Source: Helicobacter cetorum
GTDB lineage: Bacteria; Campylobacterota; Campylobacteria; Campylobacterales; UBA6016
Reading direction: 5' to 3'
Assembly (NCBI GenBank): GCA_022729705.1
Contig: DZAX01000019.1
Span: 1 to 40,376, forward strand
DNA length: 40,376 nt
Shown: piece by piece, positions 16,901 to 25,037 of the stretch
Numbering within the stretch: the first letter of the stretch is position 1
Layout: each line of letters opens with the position of its first letter
Program-made: the position numbers and the translations under genes
The notes under the pieces: generated by a model
The model's input: the letters and a program-made list of their open reading frames with translations, nothing else
The model's database searches: none
Told to the model about the DNA's origin: nothing

Positions 16901-17130
16901 TGGAGTATTTAAACGAGTTAAAAGTCGCCGTAATAAACAGCGACTTTGCAAAAATGGATGAGCTTTCAGGCATAATGTTTACAAGCTCCGACAAAGTCGA
17001 GCTTGAAGAAGCGGCGGCTCTTATCAAAGAGGCGATGCGACTTTTGGACGAAGAGAGAGCAAAAACATTGGAAGAGATGCGAAATATCCAAAAAATTAGA
17101 AAATACGCCGAGGGTGATGCTAACTATTAG
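16900..17130 (+). CDS. Small helical protein after fliS, FliT-like
   Basis: I start it at ATG 16900 (76 aa), which overlaps the fliS stop as TAATG; the upstream in-frame TTG at 16873 would lie deep in fliS. It is helical, acidic and Leu/Glu-rich with no motif I can name. Size and position match FliT-type chaperones, which bind FliD. In Campylobacter an unnamed small gene also follows fliS. Repeat R2 begins at the base after its TAG stop. Confidence 0.65.
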   Translation: MEYLNELKVAVINSDFAKMDELSGIMFTSSDKVELEEAAALIKEAMRLLDEERAKTLEEMRNIQKIRKYAEGDANY

Positions 17131-17214
17131 ATGTTATACGCCAACACGGGCAAAGCCCGCATTGGCGGCAAGGACATAAATGTCCATTGATGCCCGCATA
17201 TAATGCGGGAGAGT
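17131..17214 (-). repeat. Three-hairpin dispersed repeat, copy R2
   Basis: This is a reverse-orientation copy. The end motif ATGTTATACG starts at the base after the stop codon of the upstream gene. Hairpin 3 (17139-17167) pairs fully, using two G.T wobbles when read in element orientation. Hairpin 2 is aaggacat/atgtcc with its 5' flank lost. Hairpin 1 is cccgca/tgcggg. The purine-rich spacer (agggggtgc in other copies) is deleted here. It lies between convergent genes. Confidence 0.85.
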
Positions 17215-17240
17215 GGAGGTTTTTACACCCATAAAGCACG

Positions 17241-18074
17241 TTAAGCTCTATATGATGTGAGTTTTATCTTTTTGACTTGCTCAAATGCATTTTGGACTCT
17301 TCTAAATTTAATCGTATATCGCTTTACGGTTTCTTCGTCTTTTCCATAGACTCTATCTGGATGATATATCTTGATGAGTTCCAAATATTTCTGCCTTATC
17401 GACTCCATACTATCTGTTTTTTTGGAATTTAGCTCTCCAAAGTACGCCTCTTTGAGCCTTTCGGAAGAGTCGGTAAAAAAACTATTTTTTGAATATTTGG
17501 AAAATGAATTTAGTTGTATTAGCTCTTCTTCGTTATATGTAAACTTAACTTGTAAAAAGTCGCTGAACTTGATATTTTTTTCAAGCAACTTTCTTAGCGC
17601 TATATACCCCTCTTTACTAGAAACTTTTACTTTGGCTATATTTTGATGGTAATCTACATCTACTTTTGCGCCAAAAAAACTTTTTTTTAGGAGCTCTACA
17701 ATACGTTTTGTCTCATCTGAAAATCTAAAAAAAACGCTGTCATTTCGGCAATTTACCACTATTTTACCGGCATTAAAACCTTCTTTTGATTGTGCAAACT
17801 CCACAAAAAAGGGTACATTTGGATTAAATTCAAAAAAAACTTTTTCGCTTCTTGTTTTGTTAAAGTTATCAAGAAGGCAACTGGCAAAAAACTGCCGCTT
17901 TTTTCTATCTTCATTTTTTGGAAAAATCAAAATTGATTCTTTTAGATGAATAAAAAATTTAAAATTTTTCTGTATATAGTGTCTTATATATTCGGAATAT
18001 GCCTCATCAGTCGCATCCACGCGAGCCAGTATCATATTTTCCGTGTGAGTAATAGCAAAAACTTGACTATTCAT
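17241..18074 (-). CDS. J-domain protein with C-terminal J domain
   Basis: This protein is 277 aa from ATG 18074 (an in-frame TTG at 18089 also has a possible ribosome site). The J domain is at the very C-terminus (residues about 215-277): YLELIKIYHPDRVYG contains the HPD motif (H238-D240) needed to stimulate DnaK ATPase. The N-terminal 200 residues have no zinc finger or G/F region and match no domain I know. So this is a DnaK co-chaperone of type III with its own targeting region, common in Campylobacterota. It lies between repeats R2 and R3. Confidence 0.83.
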   Translation of the reverse strand: MNSQVFAITHTENMILARVDATDEAYSEYIRHYIQKNFKFFIHLKESILIFPKNEDRKKRQFFASCLLDNFNKTRSEKVFFEFNPNVPFFVEFAQSKEGFNAGKIVVNCRNDSVFFRFSDETKRIVELLKKSFFGAKVDVDYHQNIAKVKVSSKEGYIALRKLLEKNIKFSDFLQVKFTYNEEELIQLNSFSKYSKNSFFTDSSERLKEAYFGELNSKKTDSMESIRQKYLELIKIYHPDRVYGKDEETVKRYTIKFRRVQNAFEQVKKIKLTSYRA

Positions 18075-18126
18075 CACCCAGCTCTCCAATTATTTTTAAA
18101 TGGAACCAGCAAAAGCCGTTCCGTTT

Positions 18127-18222
18127 GATGCTATACGCCAACACGAGCGAAGCCCGTGTTAGCGGCAAGGACATAAATGTCCCTGCACCCCCTGAGGCTA
18201 CCCGCCGTAGGCGGGAGAGTGC
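18127..18222 (-). repeat. Three-hairpin dispersed repeat, copy R3
   Basis: This is a full reverse-orientation copy between the rny stop (10 nt away) and the J-domain gene start. In element orientation: hairpin 1 cccgcc/ggcggg, hairpin 2 gcagggacat/atgtccttgc, and hairpin 3 (18136-18164) with 13 pairs of which two are G.T wobbles, loop TTC. The end motif is tatagcatc. The copy can be read through as a short peptide beginning MLYANTSEARVSG, which I reject as a gene. Confidence 0.88.
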
Positions 18223-18232
18223 AATACAGGGA

Positions 18233-19801
18233 CTACCTAGCAAACTCAGTCGCCCTTGTTTCTCTAATAACGCTAACTTTTATTTCACCGGGATACTGAA
18301 CGCCTTTTTCTATTTCAGCCGCTATCTCTCTTGCTATAAGAGCTGATTCGTCGTCGTTTACTAAAGAGGCGTTTACTATTACTCTTATCTCTTTACCGGC
18401 GGCTATCGCATACGCATTTTTGACGCCTTTGTGCGAGAGGGCGATTTTTTCCAACTCTTCCACTCTTTTCAAAAAGCTCTCAAGCACCTCTCTCCTAGCC
18501 CCCGGTCTAGCCGCCGATAGAGCGTCCGCCGTACAAACCGCCGCACACTCGATGGAACGAGCCTCTTCCAGCCCGTGATGTGCGTAGATGGCGTTTATTA
18601 CAACGCAGTGCTCTTTATATCTTTTGCAAACATCGGCGCCAAGGTCAACATGACTTCCTGAGTAGTCGTGAGTCAACGCCTTACCAATATCATGAAGCAA
18701 AGCGGCTCTTTTTGCCAGCGTCTCATCGCCGCCAAGCTCTGCGGCTATAATACCCGCCAAATGCACAACTTCCAAAGAGTGAGCCAAAGCGTTTTGACCG
18801 TAACTCGCTCTATATTTTAGTCGCCCTATCAGCTTAATAAGCTCTGGATTTACATGCCCGACTCCAAGGTCGATTACTATATTTTCACCCTCTTCATACA
18901 TTTTTTCATCAAATTCTAGTTTGACTTTTTCATATATCTCTTCTATTTTTGCTGGCTGTATTCTACCATCTTCTATGAGAAGCTCGATTGTTTTTGTAGC
19001 AATAGAACGTCTAAGAAGGTTAAAGCTGCTCACAATAATAGCGTTTGGCGTATCGTCCACGATAACGTCTACGCCAAGGAGCATCTCAAGAACTTTTATA
19101 TTTCGCCCCTCTTTACCGATAATACGCCCTTTTATCTCTTCGCTATGAATATGTACAACATTTATCAATCTCTCAGCCGCAAACTCTCCGGCATATCTAG
19201 TGGTGGCTTGAGCGATAATATAGTTTGCTTTTTTTCTGGCCTCCGCTTTCGCTTCCGCCTCATAACGTCTGACAATATGCGCTATCTCTTCTCTGCAATT
19301 CTCTTCTGTTTTTTTAAGCGCTATCTCTTTTGCCTCGCGCCTTGTAAGCCCAGCACCGGACTCTACTATTTTTAAAGCCTCTTCCGCTTTTAGCGCATAT
19401 TCGTCTTTAATTCGTTCGAGCTCTTTTTTGTTCAAAAGTATCTCTTCTTTTAAAGAAGCAGTCTCTCTCTTTTGCGACTCCAAAGCTCTTAATTCGCTTT
19501 TTGTTTTCTCAGAGAGACTCTCCTCTTTTTTTGAAAGAAGCTCTTGTTTTATGTCGTAATCACGTTTTAATCGCACAAGCTCAAGCTCAACTTTTTTTCT
19601 AGCGTCAAGCTCTAGGTTTATCTCCTTTGCTTTTATGCTCTCAAGTTTTAGCTCAGCCTCATGCTCTATCGCTCTAGCTTTTGATTTTGACTGCTCAATA
19701 TAGATTTGATACTTTGCGGAATCCAATTTTTTTGCTACGAAAAATCCTATTAGCCCTGACGACGCAGCGGCTGCCGTAGCCGTTAATACTGTTGTAAGCA
19801 T
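18233..19801 (-). CDS. rny: Ribonuclease Y
   Basis: RNase Y is a membrane-anchored endoribonuclease that starts mRNA decay. At 522 aa it has full family architecture: one N-terminal membrane helix (residues 5-23), a long charged coiled coil to about 200, a KH domain with GRIIGKEGRNIKVLE, and an HD domain with H370/D371 in LLHDIGKALTHDYSGSH. The ATG at 19801 lies inside the end of the cyclo-ligase gene, a 107-nt overlap, so the two are translated from one message. Repeat R3 follows its stop closely. Confidence 0.95.
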   Translation of the reverse strand: MLTTVLTATAAAASSGLIGFFVAKKLDSAKYQIYIEQSKSKARAIEHEAELKLESIKAKEINLELDARKKVELELVRLKRDYDIKQELLSKKEESLSEKTKSELRALESQKRETASLKEEILLNKKELERIKDEYALKAEEALKIVESGAGLTRREAKEIALKKTEENCREEIAHIVRRYEAEAKAEARKKANYIIAQATTRYAGEFAAERLINVVHIHSEEIKGRIIGKEGRNIKVLEMLLGVDVIVDDTPNAIIVSSFNLLRRSIATKTIELLIEDGRIQPAKIEEIYEKVKLEFDEKMYEEGENIVIDLGVGHVNPELIKLIGRLKYRASYGQNALAHSLEVVHLAGIIAAELGGDETLAKRAALLHDIGKALTHDYSGSHVDLGADVCKRYKEHCVVINAIYAHHGLEEARSIECAAVCTADALSAARPGARREVLESFLKRVEELEKIALSHKGVKNAYAIAAGKEIRVIVNASLVNDDESALIAREIAAEIEKGVQYPGEIKVSVIRETRATEFAR

Positions 19802-20363
19802 TATTTATTCTGCCTTTTGCGAAAATTTTATTCGGTAATATTAAATAATCCCCAACCGCATCATGCGCCTCCCCTATCTCTTCTTTGCTAAATAAAAGAG
19901 TCCTTTGGACAAACGCAATAGGCGGTTTGTATGAAAGGGAGTCAAAGAATCTATCATACATACCTCTGCCAAAGCCGATTCTTCTGAATTTTGAATCAAT
20001 CCCGATTGCGGGAACGATAGCTAAATCAATTTTTTTTATAAACCCTAAGGACTGAGCGCAACTCTGTATATTGTATGCGCCCCTACTAACAGGCAACCTG
20101 TATTTTACAATCTTAAAACTAATATCCTCTATAAAAGGAACATAAATAACCACTCCTCTCGCCCTTAAGTGCCGTATTGCGCCATTAATATTTGGCTCAA
20201 TGGAAAGCGGCAAAAACATCAAAATAGTTTTTGGGTTTTTCCTTTCAATAAACCAAAGCAAATTTTTTTCAAACAACTTATCTTTATTATAAGCTCTGTT
20301 TTTTTGTAATTTTTTTAAACTCTCTTTTGATTTCACTCTAAAGTTCTGTTTTTTATTTTCCAA
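19695..20363 (-). CDS. 5-formyltetrahydrofolate cyclo-ligase
   Basis: This enzyme converts 5-formyl-THF to 5,10-methenyl-THF with ATP in one-carbon metabolism. The conserved parts are an N-terminal helix with basic residues, FLPLSIEPNINGAI, IYVPFIED, and the active-site loop RRIGFGRGMYDRFF. The family usually ends soon after the HDAVGDYLILP strand. Here about 40 more residues run on, inside the first 107 nt of rny, so the tail may be an ancestral overlap or the mark of a lost stop. TTG start at 20363 has GGAG 7 nt upstream; the nearby ATG is out of frame. Confidence 0.85.
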   Translation of the reverse strand: MENKKQNFRVKSKESLKKLQKNRAYNKDKLFEKNLLWFIERKNPKTILMFLPLSIEPNINGAIRHLRARGVVIYVPFIEDISFKIVKYRLPVSRGAYNIQSCAQSLGFIKKIDLAIVPAIGIDSKFRRIGFGRGMYDRFFDSLSYKPPIAFVQRTLLFSKEEIGEAHDAVGDYLILPNKIFAKGRINNAYNSINGYGSRCVVRANRIFRSKKIGFRKVSNLY

Positions 20364-20403
20364 AAACCATCTCCAAAGCTTTTTTGGTTAAGCGCATAGA
20401 GTT

Positions 20404-20409
20404 TATAAT
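20404..20409 (+). promoter_or_regulatory. Candidate -10 box for the tlpA-ftsY-radA operon
   Basis: TATAAT lies 30 nt before the lipoprotein ATG, within a 75-bp divergent intergenic region. No good -35 is visible, which is normal for promoters of this phylum. AAGGA at 20429-20433 is the ribosome site. Confidence 0.45.
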
Positions 20410-20438
20410 CTTTTTACTGATATTACAAGGAAAAAAAT

Positions 20439-20984
20439 ATGAAAAAAGTAACGATTTCAGCTTTGATAATCTCATCATTAGCGCTTATTTTTGTCGGTTG
20501 CGGCAAAAAAGAGGATGCTAGTTCTTTGGTTAGCGCAAAACAGCTGGTTAAAAATATGGAACTTACGGGCGTTGATGGTAAAAAATTGACTTTAGTTGAC
20601 ACGGGAAGCGGGTTTAAAGTGCAAGAACTAAACGGCAAGACTACGCTAATCGTATTTTTCGCCACTTGGTGCCCGCCTTGTAAGGCGGAGATACCGCACC
20701 TTGTAGCAATGCAAGAAAAATACAAAAACGATTTTGAGGTTGTCGCTATACTTGCGGAAGAGAACAAAACAAACGAAGAGATGAGTGCTTTTATAAAAGA
20801 GCAAAACATCAACTACTTTGTGGCGAATGCACCCTCAAATATGGAAGTCGCAAGAGTTTTTGGCGTAAGAGGTTTTCCAACAATGTTTATGTTTGACAAA
20901 AACGGAACCAAAGCCGCATACTATCCGGGAGCTACGCCGGTTGACATAATAGAACAAGATATACTTAAAACGCTTGGAAAATAG
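20439..20984 (+). CDS. Thioredoxin-fold lipoprotein, TlpA/ResA type
   Basis: This 181-aa protein has a lipoprotein signal (LIFVGC, lipidated C21), so it is anchored at a membrane facing the periplasm. The thioredoxin domain spans about 45-178 with active site WCPPC (C78, C81) and cis-proline P147 in RGFPTMFMF. CPPC-type TlpA/ResA proteins act as reductants, for example in cytochrome c maturation or protection of periplasmic thiols. The partner is unknown. It is 3 nt before ftsY, which suggests one operon for envelope protein biogenesis. Confidence 0.92.
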   Translation: MKKVTISALIISSLALIFVGCGKKEDASSLVSAKQLVKNMELTGVDGKKLTLVDTGSGFKVQELNGKTTLIVFFATWCPPCKAEIPHLVAMQEKYKNDFEVVAILAEENKTNEEMSAFIKEQNINYFVANAPSNMEVARVFGVRGFPTMFMFDKNGTKAAYYPGATPVDIIEQDILKTLGK

Positions 20985-20987
20985 AAG

Positions 20988-21866
20988 ATGTTTGGATTAC
21001 TCAAGAGATCTCTTCAAAAGACCGTAGCGGCGATTACTGAAATTATAGGCTCAAAAAAAGAGACGATAACAAAAGAAGAGCTAGAAGAGATACTGGTAAC
21101 AAGCGATATTGACTACGAAGTCGTAGAAGGTATGCTTGAAAACCTGCCAAACTCAATAAACAAAATAGCGCTTCAAAATGCGCTTAGCTCTGTATTTTTT
21201 TCAGTCAACATCAAACAGACGGTGCCAATCTATTCTCAAAAACCTTTTGTAGATTTGATTATCGGCGTAAACGGAGCCGGAAAGACGACGACAATAGCAA
21301 AATTGGCGAATATGGCAAAAAAAGATGGCAAAACCGTAATACTTGGTGCTGGAGACACGTTTCGCGCAGCGGCTGTAGAACAACTTGATATTTGGGCAAA
21401 AAGACTTGGCGTTTTGGCGGTAACCTCAAAAATAGGAGCCGACCCCTCAAGCGTTGCGTACGACACAATCAACTCAGCCCTTTCAAAAGGAGCTGATTAT
21501 GCGGTTATAGACACCGCCGGAAGACTCCATACACAGACAAATCTAGCCGAAGAGCTAAAAAAAATAGTAAGAGTGTGTGAAAAAGCTATGCCCGGAGCAC
21601 CGCATCGTAAAATCGCAATTATCGACGCAACAGCCGGAAGCTCCGCCATCAATCAGGCAAAAGCGTTTGACGCAATGATAGGGCTGGACGCCGTCATAGT
21701 CACAAAATTAGACGGAACCGCAAAAGGCGGAGCTATATTCTCCATCGTAAGAGAGCTAGGACTTCCAATACTCTATGTCGGGGTTGGCGAAAAACCGGAT
21801 GATATAGAGGTTTTTGACACCAAAACATTTGTCGATGAGTTTGTCGGCGCAATCTTTAAAGAGTAA
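20988..21866 (+). CDS. ftsY: Signal recognition particle receptor FtsY
   Basis: FtsY receives SRP-ribosome complexes at the inner membrane for co-translational insertion. At 292 aa it is the short form, lacking the long acidic A domain of E. coli. The NG domain is complete: GVNGAGKTTT at 93-102 (G1), DTFRAAAVEQL, DTAGR from D175, TKLDGTAKGG near 240, and the closing GVGEKPDDIEVFD. The first 20 residues form a basic amphipathic helix that could bind membrane. It follows the lipoprotein gene by 3 nt and precedes radA by 4 nt. Confidence 0.96.
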   Translation: MFGLLKRSLQKTVAAITEIIGSKKETITKEELEEILVTSDIDYEVVEGMLENLPNSINKIALQNALSSVFFSVNIKQTVPIYSQKPFVDLIIGVNGAGKTTTIAKLANMAKKDGKTVILGAGDTFRAAAVEQLDIWAKRLGVLAVTSKIGADPSSVAYDTINSALSKGADYAVIDTAGRLHTQTNLAEELKKIVRVCEKAMPGAPHRKIAIIDATAGSSAINQAKAFDAMIGLDAVIVTKLDGTAKGGAIFSIVRELGLPILYVGVGEKPDDIEVFDTKTFVDEFVGAIFKE

Positions 21867-21870
21867 TCTC

Positions 21871-23214
21871 GTGGCAAAAGCAAAAACTCTTTTTGAGTGT
21901 CAAGCTTGCGGCTACCAAAGCGCCAAATGGATAGGTAAATGCCCAAATTGCGGCGCTTGGGAGAGTTTTCTTGAGGTAAAAGAAAAAGATCTTGAGCTTC
22001 TAAGCAAATCAGTAGCGCCAAAATCAAAAAAAGCGATTGCAATAACAGATGTTGAAGATGTAGGAGTAGAAAGAACCCCAAGCGGCGACGAAGAGTTTGA
22101 CCTAGTCCTTGGCGGCGGTATCGTAAGCGGCTCTCTTGTGCTTATAGGCGGAAGCCCAGGTGTTGGCAAATCTACCTTACTTTTAAAGATAGCCGGACTT
22201 TTGGCTTCAAAAAATGAAAAAGTACTCTACGCTGCGGGCGAAGAGTCAAACCACCAAATAAAGATGAGAGCCTCAAGGCTTGGAGCCCTCAGTAAAAATC
22301 TTTTTTTACTTGGTGAGATAGAGATAAGCGCAATACTTGACGAAGCCAAAGGCGGAGATTATAGGCTTATTATCATAGACTCCATACAGACGATGTACTC
22401 AAGCGCGCTAGATTCGGCGCCAGGGAGCGTCTCACAGGTAAAAGAGATAACCTTTCAGCTAATGCGGCACGCAAAGACAGATAGCGTATCTGTTTTTATC
22501 ATAGGACACATCACAAAAGAGGGCTCAATTGCAGGACCTAGGGTATTAGAGCATATGGTTGACACTGTTCTCTATTTTGACGGGGACGGGAGTAGCGATA
22601 TAAGGATATTAAGGGCGTTTAAAAATCGTTTTGGCTCTACAAGCGAAATTGGAATATTTGAGATGACATCCGAGGGGCTTGTGGCGGCAAAAAATATCTC
22701 TTCAAAATTTTTTAGCAAAGACTCATCTAATCCCGGATTTGCCATTACCGTGCTTATGGAGGGAACAAGACCGCTGGCGGTGGAGGTTCAAGCCCTTGTT
22801 TTAGAGAGTCCATATCCAAATCCAAAACGCTCCTCTAACGGCTTTGACAGCTTGCGACTTACGATGATTTTGGCTCTTTTGGAGAGAAAATTAGAACTGG
22901 CTCTTAGCAGGTACGACGTTTATATAAATGTAGTGGGAGGTATCAAAGTAACGGAACCATCTATAGATTTAGCCATAATTGCCGCCATAGTAAGCAGTTT
23001 TAGAAATAGACCGATAAATCCTGAGACTGTTTTTATTGGCGAGGTTAGCTTAACCGGAGATATAAGAGAGGTGTCAAACATAGAAAATAGACTTAAAGAG
23101 GCGGCGTCGCAAGGGTTTAAAAAAGCTCTTACGCCAAAACTGCCAAAAAATATGAAAACTTCTATGAAATGCTTTGAGATAAACGAAGTAGCTAAACTAA
23201 TAGATTGGATGTAA
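21871..23214 (+). CDS. radA: DNA repair protein RadA (Sms)
   Basis: RadA is a RecA-like helicase that helps branch migration in recombination repair. I start it at GTG 21871 (448 aa, VAKAKTLFECQAC), the family N-terminus, 4 nt after ftsY; an upstream in-frame start would run far into ftsY. Features are a four-cysteine zinc finger (C10, C13, C24, C27), Walker A GGSPGVGKST near 93-102, the RadA signature KNRFG at 251-255, and a C-terminal Lon-protease-like domain ending in FEINEVAKLIDWM. Confidence 0.96.
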   Translation: MAKAKTLFECQACGYQSAKWIGKCPNCGAWESFLEVKEKDLELLSKSVAPKSKKAIAITDVEDVGVERTPSGDEEFDLVLGGGIVSGSLVLIGGSPGVGKSTLLLKIAGLLASKNEKVLYAAGEESNHQIKMRASRLGALSKNLFLLGEIEISAILDEAKGGDYRLIIIDSIQTMYSSALDSAPGSVSQVKEITFQLMRHAKTDSVSVFIIGHITKEGSIAGPRVLEHMVDTVLYFDGDGSSDIRILRAFKNRFGSTSEIGIFEMTSEGLVAAKNISSKFFSKDSSNPGFAITVLMEGTRPLAVEVQALVLESPYPNPKRSSNGFDSLRLTMILALLERKLELALSRYDVYINVVGGIKVTEPSIDLAIIAAIVSSFRNRPINPETVFIGEVSLTGDIREVSNIENRLKEAASQGFKKALTPKLPKNMKTSMKCFEINEVAKLIDWM

Positions 23215-23217
23215 AAA

Positions 23218-24828
23218 ATGCATGACGAACACTTATTAACCGTATCTTTTATAATTTTTATTGCGATTATTCTAAGTCTACTTTTAAAGAGAATAGGTAT
23301 TAGTGCCATTATCGGATATATCCTAACCGGAGTAGTCGCAAAAGCTATTTTTGGGCTTACAGGAAGCGATGAACTTACCGCTATTGCAGAGTTTGGAGTC
23401 GTCTTTTTGATGTTTATGTTGGGATTGGAGTTTTCCCTTGAAAAACTAAACTCAATGAGAAAAGAGGTGCTCGGGCTTGGCGGACTACAAGTACTTATCT
23501 CTGGTCTACTGTTTTCAAGCGTACTTCATCATCTATTGGAGTTTGATATAAAAATAGCGATAGCGATAGGTTTTACGCTCTCGCTCTCATCAACAACTAT
23601 CATCCTAAAAATCCTACACGAAACCGGCAAAATTGGACGAAATCACGGTAGAAACTCGATAGGCATTCTGCTTATGCAAGACATCGCCGTTGTTCCAATA
23701 CTTATTTTGGTGAGTATTCTAGCCGATTCGTCAAAAAACCTTAATGAACTACTCTTGCAAACCGGATTCAATTCGGCGGGTGGAATTGTCGTTATCTACT
23801 TTTTTGGAAAATACGGTGTTTCATATTTTCTAAAACATGTAAGCGGCGCAAAATCAAACGAACTGTTTATGATGTCGGTACTACTTATAGTGCTTACCTC
23901 CGCTTCAATTGCCCACTTTTTTGATGTGCCATACTCGCTTGGAGCGTTTATCGCCGGCATTATCATCTCAGAATCGGCGTTTAAACATCAGATAGAAGCC
24001 GACCTTATACCTTTTCGTGATCTGCTTTTGGGTGTTTTTTTCGTTTCCATCGGTATTCTTATCGATATAAACTACTTTTTTAATAATATCTTGACAATAC
24101 TTCTTTTCACGATAGCTATTATGAGCTCAAAAACGCTTATAATTTTCTATCTTTCAAAGGCTTTTAAATACTCTTCAAGAACGGCGATAAAGACGGCGAT
24201 ACTACTCTCTCAAGTTGGAGAGTTTTCGTTTGTAATATTTGCGCACGCTAAGACGATACATCTTATTTCAGAAGAGATTGCGCAGACTTTTATAGCGGTG
24301 GCGGCTCTGTCTATGATAATAACGCCGTTTTTGGCAAAATATCTAGCTGAAATCTCTTATAGGTTTACCAAAAATGTCGATAGCGAACTAATTGAAAAAT
24401 CATCGGGATATAAAAACCATGTAGTCGTAATAGGCTTTGGCAACACCGGAAAGGCCGTAATAAGAGGTCTAACCAACAGCGGCGTCAAATACATATCGGT
24501 AGAGAGACAAAGAGATCTCGTATACGACGCACAGGCTAGGGGATACAACGTAATATTTGGAAGCGCCATGCAAAAAAATATACTTGAAACCCTAAAACTC
24601 AAAGATGCGTCCGCCGTTATCGTAACAATAGACAGAGAAGAGGAGCTTTTGACTATTTGCGAAATTATTAGATTTAACTATCCAAAAGTCAATCTTGTCG
24701 CAAGAACAAAAAACAATAGAGAGTACAAACTAATAAGAGCCGCCGGAGTTTACTCACTTGTGGATGAGAGCGAAGAAGTCGGCAAAAAGCTTGTAGAGAT
24801 GGCGTTGACTTGCAAGATTGGCTCCTAG
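23218..24828 (+). CDS. kefB: CPA2-type cation/proton antiporter, KefB family
   Basis: This 536-aa inner-membrane protein has about 12-13 helices over residues 1-385, including LMFMLGLEFSLEKL and LSLSSTTIILKIL typical of the Na+/H+ exchanger fold. A cytoplasmic RCK/TrkA-N domain starts at H401: HVVVIGFGNTGKA is the nucleotide-binding glycine motif. KefB-like proteins move K+ against H+ and respond to NAD(H) or thiol adducts; I see no sign of a KefF-type accessory gene. It lies 3 nt after radA, probably read through from the same operon. Confidence 0.9.
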   Translation: MHDEHLLTVSFIIFIAIILSLLLKRIGISAIIGYILTGVVAKAIFGLTGSDELTAIAEFGVVFLMFMLGLEFSLEKLNSMRKEVLGLGGLQVLISGLLFSSVLHHLLEFDIKIAIAIGFTLSLSSTTIILKILHETGKIGRNHGRNSIGILLMQDIAVVPILILVSILADSSKNLNELLLQTGFNSAGGIVVIYFFGKYGVSYFLKHVSGAKSNELFMMSVLLIVLTSASIAHFFDVPYSLGAFIAGIIISESAFKHQIEADLIPFRDLLLGVFFVSIGILIDINYFFNNILTILLFTIAIMSSKTLIIFYLSKAFKYSSRTAIKTAILLSQVGEFSFVIFAHAKTIHLISEEIAQTFIAVAALSMIITPFLAKYLAEISYRFTKNVDSELIEKSSGYKNHVVVIGFGNTGKAVIRGLTNSGVKYISVERQRDLVYDAQARGYNVIFGSAMQKNILETLKLKDASAVIVTIDREEELLTICEIIRFNYPKVNLVARTKNNREYKLIRAAGVYSLVDESEEVGKKLVEMALTCKIGS

Positions 24829-24911
24829 GCGGCTTCAGCTGTAGCGTAAATTGTTGTAATGGTTTGGTGATAATAATACGCCAAAATACTTATAAAATTT
24901 ACAACCCAAAA

Positions 24912-25006
24912 ACTCTCCCGCATTTATGAGGGTAGTTTTAGGGGGTACAGGGACATTCATGTCCTTGCCGCTAAGACGGGCTTTGCTCGTGTTAGCGTAT
25001 AGCATC
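24912..25006 (+). repeat. Three-hairpin dispersed repeat, copy R4
   Basis: This forward copy lies between kefB and the glycosyltransferase gene. Hairpin 1 is imperfect (ctcccgc/gagggtag). Hairpin 2 is cagggacat/atgtccttg. Hairpin 3 (24969-24997) has 12 of 13 pairs with one G.G mismatch and one G.T wobble. It ends tatagcatc, 31 nt before the next start codon, so it is carried forward in the leader or intercistronic RNA of the glycosyltransferase. The preceding 83 bases (24829-24911) are AT-rich with a short inverted GTAAATT/AATTTAC pair and no gene. Confidence 0.85.
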
Positions 25007-25037
25007 AGGCGTGTAATATTATGCAAGAGTTGGAAGC

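Noticed and set aside
18125-18346. Short reading frame beginning MLYANTSEARVSGKD, with a similar one at 24835-25026 (minus strand)
   Set aside because: Both are translations of the three-hairpin repeat. Other copies (R5, R7) break the frame by single-base changes while keeping the stems, so selection is on structure, not protein.
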